Shown here: positions 1 to 5,465 of the stretch, one piece after another
Layout of the letters: the number at the start of each line of letters is the position of its first letter
Numbering within the stretch: the first letter of the stretch is position 1
Source: Nanobdellota archaeon
GTDB lineage: Archaea > Nanobdellota > Nanobdellia > SCGC-AAA011-G17 > VGLX01
Assembly (NCBI GenBank): GCA_030691925.1
Contig: JAUYDG010000021.1
Coordinates: 1 to 5,832, forward strand
Direction: 5' to 3'
DNA length: 5,832 bases
Position numbers and translations under genes: made by a program
Notes under the pieces: model-generated
Told to the model about the DNA's origin: nothing
What the model saw: the letters and a program-made list of their open reading frames with translations, nothing else
Databases searched by the model: none

Positions 1-152
1 ACTAAAGAATGAAAAACCCTCACACCAAAACCGGAAACTATCAAGCCATAGCTCAGCCAGTCAGGAACCTCCCTAGTCCTTACATCATTAACAGATGCAA
101 AAACAAGAGCGACAAAGCCAAGCACAACCAAAATAACATCCGCAGCGAGCAT
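1..152 (-). CDS. Archaeal prepilin/preflagellin peptidase (A24-like aspartic protease), N-terminal part, cut by window edge
   Basis: Reading the minus strand from ATG at 152-150 gives 50 codons that stay open to the left edge. The protein begins MLAADVILVVLGFVALVFA, a hydrophobic first membrane segment (about residues 5-19), followed by VNDVRTREVPDWLSYG at 21-36. The D-x-x-T-R-E-V-P-D-W pattern just after the first helix is the hallmark of archaeal class III signal peptidases (PibD/FlaK/EppA). Asp23 is at the position of the first catalytic aspartate; the second (GxGD motif) would lie outside the window. A second hydrophobic stretch starts at about residue 33. These membrane enzymes cleave class III signal peptides of pilins, archaellins and related surface proteins. 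The gene is divergent from the reductase at 205 and shares a palindromic TATA box with it, implying a nearly leaderless mRNA. Which subfamily it belongs to cannot be told from the fragment. Confidence 0.85.
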   Translation of the reverse strand, partial: MLAADVILVVLGFVALVFASVNDVRTREVPDWLSYGLIVSGFGVRVFHSL

Positions 153-175
153 ACTAAACTAATATTGGGAATACA

Positions 176-183
176 TTTATAAA
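176..183. promoter_or_regulatory. Palindromic TATA box TTTATAAA of a divergent promoter
   Basis: TTTATAAA is its own reverse complement. Its centre (179.5) is about 25.5 bp before the ATG at 205 on the plus strand and about 27.5 bp before the ATG at 152 on the minus strand. Both distances match the usual archaeal TATA-to-start-site spacing, so both genes would be transcribed with no leader or only one or two bases. No Shine-Dalgarno sequence precedes either start, which agrees. The flanks differ on the two sides (an ACA/GGG-type flank versus AAGAAGG), so BRE strength may set the preferred direction. Start sites are inferred from spacing. Confidence 0.7.
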
Positions 184-204
184 CCTTCTTGGCAAAATTA
201 AAAA

Positions 205-1281
205 ATGATGATAACAATAATAGGGGGAGGCCCGGCAGGCTCATACCTGGCATCACTGCTGGCAGAAAAAGAAGTAACTGTGTTTGAGGAACATGACAAG
301 ATAGGCATACCAGTACAGTGCACAGGCATAACAACAAAAGCGTTAGCAGAGATACTTGACATAAAAAAACAATTCTTGACAAACAAAATAACAAACGCAA
401 AAATAATAGCGCCGAACAACCAATTCATAGAAATAAAACTTACACAGCCCGACCTGGTAATAGACAGGGCGGCATTCGACCAGCACCTGGCAGAAAAAGC
501 GCAGGACAAAGGAGCAAAATACCACCTGAACCACAAGTACAAGAGCTGCACGAAGAACAACGGAAAACTAGAACTACACTTCGACGGCGAAATCAAAAAC
601 TTCCAGACAGACATACTGATAGGGGCAGACGGTCCGTTCTCACAAGTGGCAAAGACAACAGGGCTTTGGAAAGAAAGAAAATTCGCAATAGGCGCACAGG
701 CAAGAATGCTGATAGAAACAAACCCGGAAACAGTCGAGTTCTACGTCAACCAGGGCTACTTCGGATGGGTAGTCCCGGAATCTGAAAAAACAGCAAGGGT
801 AGGCATAGCAACATACGAACAGCCAAACGAGAAGTTCAAATCATTCCTAAAAAGAATAAAAACAGAAACAAACAGCATACAAGAATACCAGTCAGGCATG
901 ATACCACTGCACGATCCAGAAATAAAAACGCAAGACGGAAACATTTACCTGATAGGAGACGCAGCAGCACAGGTAAAAGCAACAACATTCGGAGGAATCG
1001 TACAAGGGCTCATGGCAGCAGAAGAGCTGAGCAAAGCAATATGCCACGAAAAAGACTACGAAAAGCTCTGGAAAAAAAGGATGGGAAGAGACTTAAGGAT
1101 AGGGCTGATGATAAGAAAAAAACTGGACAAGTTTACAGACGAAAAATACAATAAACTAGTGGAGCTGTTTACACAGGAAAGGATAAAAAAAGTCCTAGAA
1201 AAAAAAGACAGGGACAGGCCATCAAGATTCATACTAGAACTATTGCTAAAAGAACCAAGGCTTCTAAGATTTCTTTTCTAA
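205..1281 (+). CDS. Geranylgeranyl reductase family FAD-dependent oxidoreductase
   Basis: This is a 358-residue flavoprotein. The Rossmann dinucleotide motif GGGPAG is at residues 7-12, with the acidic end of the second strand at VFEEH (26-30). PVQCTGI at 36-42 is the P-x-x-C-x-G segment typical of archaeal geranylgeranyl reductases. VIDRAAFDQHLAEKA (85-99) and IGADGPFSQVAK (139-150, the second FAD motif) follow. GYFGWVVP (184-191) matches the aromatic substrate-pocket motif, and YLIGDAAAQVKATTFGGI (248-265) is the third FAD motif in the form seen in this family. The C-terminal 65 residues are lysine/arginine-rich helices. Characterised members hydrogenate geranylgeranyl chains of archaeal membrane lipids or isoprenoid precursors, probably at the membrane surface; the exact substrate here is not shown. 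The ATG at 205 (ATGATG, so 208 is possible) fits the TATA box at 176-183 as a leaderless start. The gene ends in a 4-bp overlap with convergent Pelota. Confidence 0.9.
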   Translation: MMITIIGGGPAGSYLASLLAEKEVTVFEEHDKIGIPVQCTGITTKALAEILDIKKQFLTNKITNAKIIAPNNQFIEIKLTQPDLVIDRAAFDQHLAEKAQDKGAKYHLNHKYKSCTKNNGKLELHFDGEIKNFQTDILIGADGPFSQVAKTTGLWKERKFAIGAQARMLIETNPETVEFYVNQGYFGWVVPESEKTARVGIATYEQPNEKFKSFLKRIKTETNSIQEYQSGMIPLHDPEIKTQDGNIYLIGDAAAQVKATTFGGIVQGLMAAEELSKAICHEKDYEKLWKKRMGRDLRIGLMIRKKLDKFTDEKYNKLVELFTQERIKKVLEKKDRDRPSRFILELLLKEPRLLRFLF

Positions 1282-2354
1282 TAACTTAACCTATACCTAA
1301 GAATCCCGCCAACACCGCCAAGCCCATGCAATTTCCTACCAGCATCATGCTCCTCAGAAACTATAACAACATCACCGCTAGCCTTATCAACAAGCTTCAT
1401 GACATACTCCAGCTTGTTATACTCATTCTTTTCTCTCAGTTCGCGGATAAGCCTGTCAGTGACTAATAAAACTTTTATAGCACCAGCCTCGGCAGCGCTC
1501 TTGACCTGCTCCAGGCCGTAGACAGCAAGATTATTCTTAGCAATCTCAACTAACAATTCCTCAACCAGAGTAGTCTCCTTGACAACCCTCTCCTGCTTCA
1601 AAACAGATCTCACCTCAGGTCTCTTCAAAACCTCATCAATAGCATTCCTGCCAAAAGCATTGCAGGTAGCCAAAGTAATCTTAGAAGCTAGAGAAGGATT
1701 CTTCTTGCTCAGGACTTTCATCAAATCCTCCTTCCAAAAGGCAGGGCTAGCAACGATAACAAACTCTGCACCATACCTCTGAACATAGTCTTCCAAAGCA
1801 GAAACGATCTGGCCGTAAAACTCATCATCCTTCAAAGACTTATCTTCAACACCTTTCTTCTGCACCTTGCCAGATATCTCACTAAGGTATTCGTAGCCGT
1901 ACTTCTTCATCAAAGCAAAACAAGCCTCATCACGGTCCATCACGCAAATCAAGACCTTAGAACCAGAGTCAGAAGCAGCATCCTTAACTTTGTCAATCTG
2001 GAAACTGAGCCATTCCTCTTTATTTATAGTAAGTACAGAATTCTCGTTTATATCCAGCGTATGATGGGAGCCGCTAGGAATATCCTCAAAACCCTCTCTC
2101 ACCAGTCCAGAGATGCGCAAAGAATTAGAATACTTGTGAAACTCAACTTTCTCAACCTCAATAGTCAAGGTAACAGGCCTCTTGACAACTTCGCCCTTCC
2201 TATCACTATCCCTGCCTATCTTAATCTTCCTAAAAGTCCGGGCAGTAACCGAATCCTTAGGATCAACGACCTGGCTTAAGACCCACAAATCATCAAGATT
2301 CTCAACCTTCAACTTACAAAACCCTTTCCTGAAATCTGAGCCTAAGATTTTCAT
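1278..2354 (-). CDS. pelA: Pelota/Dom34 mRNA surveillance and ribosome rescue factor
   Basis: The 358-residue product matches archaeal Pelota end to end and is of normal length. The N-terminal Sm-like domain (1 to about 130) starts MKILGSDFRKGFCKLKVENL and carries VEKVEFHKYSNSLRISG (67-83) and the SHHTL signature (96-100). The central eRF1-domain-2-like fold spans about 132-260 (KVLICVMDRDEACFALM, then FVIVASPAFWKEDLM and the RNAIDEVLKRPEV helix). The C-terminal eRF1-domain-3-like part spans about 262-358, with AVYGLEQV (277-284), IVSEEHDAGRKLHGLGG (331-347) and an ILRYRL end. There is no GGQ or NIKS motif, which separates it from release factor aRF1. Pelota binds stalled ribosomes in the empty A site with aEF1A and promotes splitting together with ABCE1 (known for the family). 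The start at 2354 lies about 27 bp from the centre of the TATA box at 2378-2385, so the mRNA is probably leaderless. Confidence 0.97.
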   Translation of the reverse strand: MKILGSDFRKGFCKLKVENLDDLWVLSQVVDPKDSVTARTFRKIKIGRDSDRKGEVVKRPVTLTIEVEKVEFHKYSNSLRISGLVREGFEDIPSGSHHTLDINENSVLTINKEEWLSFQIDKVKDAASDSGSKVLICVMDRDEACFALMKKYGYEYLSEISGKVQKKGVEDKSLKDDEFYGQIVSALEDYVQRYGAEFVIVASPAFWKEDLMKVLSKKNPSLASKITLATCNAFGRNAIDEVLKRPEVRSVLKQERVVKETTLVEELLVEIAKNNLAVYGLEQVKSAAEAGAIKVLLVTDRLIRELREKNEYNKLEYVMKLVDKASGDVVIVSEEHDAGRKLHGLGGVGGILRYRLSY

Positions 2355-2377
2355 AAAGCATTAAGAAATAAGCAAGG

Positions 2378-2385
2378 TTTATAAA
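2378..2385. promoter_or_regulatory. Second palindromic TATA box TTTATAAA, divergent Pelota / unknown gene
   Basis: The centre is 2381.5. On the minus strand the Pelota ATG (2354) is about 27 bp away, which predicts a leaderless transcript. On the plus strand a start site near 2407 would give the 2421 gene a leader of about 13 nt. No other convincing TATA box lies between the two genes. The box is self-complementary, like the one at 176-183. Direction and use on the plus side are inferred. Confidence 0.65.
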
Positions 2386-2420
2386 TCATAGGATTAGAGG
2401 AAAAAATAAAGATAAGTATT

Positions 2421-3107
2421 ATGAAACTGCCTAAACTTTTCGTACCAGAGAAGGATTTGGAAAACAGTGTAGAGAGGCTGCTGAAGGAGCCTGTAAAAGT
2501 TCAGCAAAGGTACGGCCTTATTGAGGTTATTCGTGCTGATACTTTTGCAGAGGGTATTGCGAAGCTGAAAGAGCAAGGGCGGAAGCCTTTTACTTTCTCT
2601 GAGAATGTTGAGGCGAGGATTGCTGACTACGAAGTTAATGGCAATGATGCGGAGTTGTTCAAGACTTGGCTTGATTCTATTACTGGAGTTGCGTACAAAG
2701 CGCACAGCACAAAATTTAAGATAATTTTAAGGTCTGATAAGCTGGAAAACATTGCATCAGGGTTTAACCAGAGTTTTATACCAGTTGATTATGATACTGA
2801 GCAGGGCATAGAGCTTGACAGCAAAAAAGGCATGTACGGCCAACTATGGACAAGAGAAGAAGCAAAGAATCACAAGTTCTGGCTCGCAGCAATGAATGGT
2901 GATAAAGGAAAACTGGCGGATTATGTTGACATGTGGTTTGACAAGACTGGCAGAAAAGAAGGGATGAGCGTTTACCTAAGAAGCAACACAAGCCAAGACG
3001 AACTGTGGGCGCTCGTCCTCGGCAGCGGCGACTACAGTTCCGGTGCTGGTGGCGGCAACGTCCTTGACGGCAGTGCTCGTTTCGTTTCGGGTGCCCAACA
3101 AAAGTGA
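2421..3107 (+). CDS. Uncharacterised 228-residue archaeal protein with a glycine-rich C-terminal tail
   Basis: I cannot assign a function. The product has no signal peptide or membrane segment and is probably cytosolic. It starts MKLPKLFVPEKDLENSVERL, with a charged helical N-terminal part (about 1-90), then a second part with ITGVAYKAHSTKFKIIL (87-103), FIPVDYDTEQGIELDSKKG (118-136), a charged segment ending HKFWLAAMNGDK, and NTSQDELWALVLGSGDYS. From memory the second part resembles short hypothetical proteins found repeatedly in DPANN genomes; this was not searched. The tail (about 200-228) is Gly/Ser-rich and basic at the very end. Codon choice is unlike the flanking plus-strand genes: the first ~390 bp prefer T- and G-ending codons, then usage returns to A/C-rich, and the last 100 bp are markedly GC-rich. 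The ATG at 2421 follows a predicted short leader and has no clear Shine-Dalgarno sequence. It is a single gene between two promoters, so probably monocistronic. Confidence 0.75.
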   Translation: MKLPKLFVPEKDLENSVERLLKEPVKVQQRYGLIEVIRADTFAEGIAKLKEQGRKPFTFSENVEARIADYEVNGNDAELFKTWLDSITGVAYKAHSTKFKIILRSDKLENIASGFNQSFIPVDYDTEQGIELDSKKGMYGQLWTREEAKNHKFWLAAMNGDKGKLADYVDMWFDKTGRKEGMSVYLRSNTSQDELWALVLGSGDYSSGAGGGNVLDGSARFVSGAQQK

Positions 3108-3200
3108 CAGTTTAAGGCAGTCGTGCTCGCGGATAACAAACGCTGCAGAACCTATTTACATCATAAAAACAGTGCTTATCGGAGGATTGTGTGCGTAAGA

Positions 3201-3215
3201 TTTATAAATATAAAA
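3201..3215 (+). promoter_or_regulatory. TATA promoter of the surface-protein operon
   Basis: TTTATAAATATAAAA has the same core octamer as the two other promoters. A start about 26 bp from the core centre would fall near 3230, giving a leader of roughly 24 nt before the ATG at 3255. The leader contains AAAGGT (3234-3239), too far from the ATG to be a convincing ribosome binding site. The 147-bp gap in front of 3255 (3108-3254) holds this promoter and otherwise no recognisable gene or RNA. Confidence 0.65.
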
Positions 3216-3254
3216 TGCCTCTTTACTTCCGTTAAAGGTATATTTTAATAGCAT

Positions 3255-4433
3255 ATGAAAGCCAAAAAAGCGCAAGCAACCGGAGTAGCAACGTTTATAG
3301 TGATTATGGCGCTTTTCATGCTGGCATACGTTCTATTATTGCCTGAAGAGGAAAGAAAAGGATTAATAGATGAACAAGGAACATCAGAAGAGGAACAAAA
3401 AGAGCTCTCAGGACAAACAAACCTGTTATACACCTCTCCAGGAAACGTTTTCCCATACGAGAAGAACGAGCTTAAAATACCTGTAAATTCTGTCGCGCTT
3501 TACGCAAAAACAGAAGAAAAGGTAAGCGAAATAGCAACAAAACTGACAGCATCAAAAAACTGGTTCTCAGACGAAATTAAAACCTTAACATTCAAGATAG
3601 ACAACAAAGACGCGCTGGAAAAACTGCAGCTATTCTTCTTCGTGACAAGCGGGGAAGGGGCGATATACATCAAATTCAACGGATACACAGTATTCGAAGG
3701 CGAGATAAGCTCAGCGGACTCGCCTATAAACCTGCCAACAGACAGGGCAAAATCAACAAACACGCTAACCATCGGGATGTCAAGCGGAGACTTCGCAGGA
3801 GACAGCTACTCACTATCATCAATCTCAATAAAACAAAGCTACAAATCAGAAAAAAGCACAGAAACAAGAAACTTCCAATTAACAGCAGGAGAGAAAGCAG
3901 GGCTGAAAAAAGCCCAGATGACTTACTTCATAAACTGCCTAAAGATAGACCCTAAAGAGCAAGGGGACATAACCCTCCTGCTTAACGGCAATGAGCTATC
4001 AACAGAACGCGTAATCTGCGATGCCGGAACACAAACACAATCAATGAGCATGCCTTACATAGCAGCAGGAAGGAATACATTGGAGTTCAAGATTACCAAA
4101 GGGGAGTACAACATAGAAGGGATAGAAATAGAGCTAGAAACAAAAGAAAAATACTATCCCAAATACAGCTTTGAGCTAAGCGACGAATACTACGAAGCAA
4201 TAAAAGACGGCGAAAAAGACGCGTTCATACTGTTCAAGTTCCCCAACGATAAAGACGCTAAAAAAGCAACCGTAACAATAAACGAATACCAGATAAGCTT
4301 TGACACAAAAGAAGACGATTACGAAAGAAAAGTATCAGGCTACCTGGAAAGAGGAGCAAACTACGTAAAAATAATACCAAAAATAGACTTCGAAATAAGC
4401 AGCCTAAAAATATACGTGGCAGAACCAGAATAA
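3255..4433 (+). CDS. Membrane-anchored pilin-like surface protein with three similar beta-rich modules
   Basis: This is a 392-residue protein of unknown function. Its N-terminus MKAKKAQATGVATFIVIMAL continues hydrophobic to about residue 29, then turns acidic (EEERK). A short basic stretch followed directly by one membrane helix resembles archaeal class III (pilin-type) signals, with possible cleavage between Ala6 and Gln7; a plain N-terminal anchor is the alternative. The rest would be outside the cell. After a linker (about 31-105) come three modules with the same strand pattern: about 110-196, 204-297 and 303-388. Each opens with an x-F-x-(L/I) strand, has a central strand ending in a short turn (IKFNGYTVF, LLLNGNELS, VTINEYQIS), then an N-T-L or N-Y-V strand and a final I-x-I strand. 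This suggests jelly-roll-like carbohydrate- or protein-binding folds (inference). Module 2 has the only cysteines (228, 255), a possible disulfide. The start is the first ATG after an in-frame TAG at 3249. It is probably co-transcribed with the lipoprotein 19 bp downstream. From memory it resembles a recurrent DPANN surface-protein family. Confidence 0.85.
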   Translation: MKAKKAQATGVATFIVIMALFMLAYVLLLPEEERKGLIDEQGTSEEEQKELSGQTNLLYTSPGNVFPYEKNELKIPVNSVALYAKTEEKVSEIATKLTASKNWFSDEIKTLTFKIDNKDALEKLQLFFFVTSGEGAIYIKFNGYTVFEGEISSADSPINLPTDRAKSTNTLTIGMSSGDFAGDSYSLSSISIKQSYKSEKSTETRNFQLTAGEKAGLKKAQMTYFINCLKIDPKEQGDITLLLNGNELSTERVICDAGTQTQSMSMPYIAAGRNTLEFKITKGEYNIEGIEIELETKEKYYPKYSFELSDEYYEAIKDGEKDAFILFKFPNDKDAKKATVTINEYQISFDTKEDDYERKVSGYLERGANYVKIIPKIDFEISSLKIYVAEPE

Positions 4434-4436
4434 AAA

Positions 4437-4444
4437 AGGAGGGA
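4437..4444 (+). promoter_or_regulatory. Strong Shine-Dalgarno site for the lipoprotein gene
   Basis: AGGAGGGA (4437-4444) lies in the 19-bp gap between the stop of the pilin-like gene and the ATG at 4453. The GGAGG core ends 10 nt before the start codon. It fixes the lipoprotein start and is the only clear ribosome binding site in the window, as expected for an internal operon gene beside leaderless first genes. Confidence 0.85.
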
Positions 4445-4452
4445 AAACCCCT

Positions 4453-5406
4453 ATGAGACTAACACCAATCTTAATACCAATACTGATCGTAGCGCTACTA
4501 GCCGCAGGATGCACAACTACGAAAGACACAACACCAAGAAAGCTGACAGACTACGTAGGCGGGCTAGATGGGCTATCAATAACATTCGAAGAGGAAGCGC
4601 CACCAGATGAAGTGTTCGACAACGGAGAAACCCCTTTCTCAATAGCGGTCCAATTAAAAAATGAAGGGGAATACACTATAAAATCCGGAGGGATAATAGC
4701 ATCCCTAAGCGGCATAAACCAGAACGATTTCAGCTTAGCATCATTACATAAAAAAAGCAACTTCGACCTTGACAGGAAATACTCTGACAGGATAGGTGCA
4801 ACAGATGTTATAGAATTTGGGGAATCAAAATACAAAATAGACCTGTCATCTGACTTCACAACAAAAATAATAGCCGATGTATGCTACAATTACAGGACAG
4901 TAGCAGCGACATCCATATGCCTGAAAAAAGACACCAAGCAATACAAAACAGCAGACGCCTGCGCAATCAACAACGACAAGATAACCTTTGAAAACTCAGG
5001 GGCCCCACTACAGATAACAAATGTTGTAGAATCAGCATCAGGAGCCAACAGGATAAAACTTGACTTCACCATAGAAAACAAGAAACCGACTGAAAGCTTC
5101 TACAAGCCAGGCACATTCAAAGACAAGTGTGTGCCATCATCAGACGAAGCTAGAAAAGGAGAAGACACAGTCTACATCGAAGTTACTGACTCTGCAAAAA
5201 GGCTAAACTTCAAATGCAGCGCATTAGGGGACGACAACAAAGGTGAAACCAAACTCTTCGATGATAAGAAACAGGTAAGCTGCACGCTGGATACGAACAG
5301 CCTACAGGACACAGCATTTGAACAACTAGTAGACATAACAGTAGACTACATGTATAGGGGAGCAGTGTCAAAAGGCATAACAATCAAGAACGCACAAATC
5401 TACTAA
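4453..5406 (+). CDS. Secreted lipoprotein, uncharacterised, probably with Ig-like beta domains
   Basis: This 317-residue product begins with a classic signal peptide: MR, a hydrophobic core (residues 3-18) and the lipobox LAAGC with Cys20, followed by a threonine-rich spacer. It should be lipid-anchored on the outer face of the membrane. The first extracellular part has GLSITFEEEAPPDEVFDNG (40-58), FSIAVQLKNEGEYTIKSGGI (62-81) and a SLSGI turn. This is the look of CARDB/Ig-like beta sandwiches common in archaeal surface proteins; from memory, similar proteins with the APP-x-x-V-(F/Y) phrase are frequent in DPANN genomes. A second beta-rich half starts near residue 165 (ITNVVESASGANRIKLDFTI at 188-207). 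Six cysteines follow the lipobox (144, 156, 170, 226, 255, 277), an even number consistent with disulfides. No catalytic motif is visible. It sits in an operon with the pilin-like gene, so the two may form a surface complex (inference). Confidence 0.85.
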   Translation: MRLTPILIPILIVALLAAGCTTTKDTTPRKLTDYVGGLDGLSITFEEEAPPDEVFDNGETPFSIAVQLKNEGEYTIKSGGIIASLSGINQNDFSLASLHKKSNFDLDRKYSDRIGATDVIEFGESKYKIDLSSDFTTKIIADVCYNYRTVAATSICLKKDTKQYKTADACAINNDKITFENSGAPLQITNVVESASGANRIKLDFTIENKKPTESFYKPGTFKDKCVPSSDEARKGEDTVYIEVTDSAKRLNFKCSALGDDNKGETKLFDDKKQVSCTLDTNSLQDTAFEQLVDITVDYMYRGAVSKGITIKNAQIY

Positions 5407-5413
5407 AGACTCC

Positions 5414-5438
5414 TTTCTTTTTTTATTATTTTTACTTT
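5414..5438 (+). terminator. T-rich archaeal terminator after the lipoprotein gene
   Basis: Starting 8 bp after the TAA at 5404-5406, a run with several T stretches, including seven T in a row, matches the U-tract terminators of archaea, which need no hairpin. ACTCCT (5409-5414) and AGGAGT (5451-5456) flank it as a perfect 6-bp inverted repeat, which could add a weak stem, but the loop of 36 nt makes this doubtful. The tract lies in the 59-bp gap between convergent genes; on the minus strand it reads as A-rich, so it would not terminate EndoQ transcripts. Confidence 0.65.
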
Positions 5439-5465
5439 GGGAAATGAAACAGGAGTATCATAACT

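Noticed and set aside
80..614. Minus-strand open frames opposite the reductase gene (80-400, 198-614, 343-534)
   Set aside because: They encode Leu/Cys/Phe-rich low-complexity proteins typical of the antisense of an A/C-rich gene and overlap a well-supported coding region.
1278..2354. Peptide chain release factor aRF1 instead of Pelota
   Set aside because: No NIKS or GGQ motif, and the N-terminal domain is the Sm-like Pelota type with VEFHKYSNSLRISG and SHHTL.
2980..3198. A frameshift near 3000 into an alternative frame open to the TAA at 3196-3198
   Set aside because: The in-frame end (DELWALV ... DGSARFVSGA) looks like a proper continuation of the protein, the alternative frame has no ATG, and its openness can be explained by GC-rich composition.
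3108..3200. Small RNA or tRNA in the gap before the surface operon
   Set aside because: No cloverleaf, box C/D motif or long inverted repeat is visible, and no promoter precedes it apart from the operon's own TATA box at its downstream end.
4551..4859. Minus-strand frame inside the lipoprotein gene
   Set aside because: It is the complement of a gene with a clear signal peptide, lipobox and ribosome binding site, and has no recognisable protein features.
5409..5456. Bidirectional hairpin terminator from ACTCCT/AGGAGT
   Set aside because: The perfect stem is only 6 bp with a 36-nt loop; the T-rich tract alone explains plus-strand termination, and the minus strand has no T-run here.
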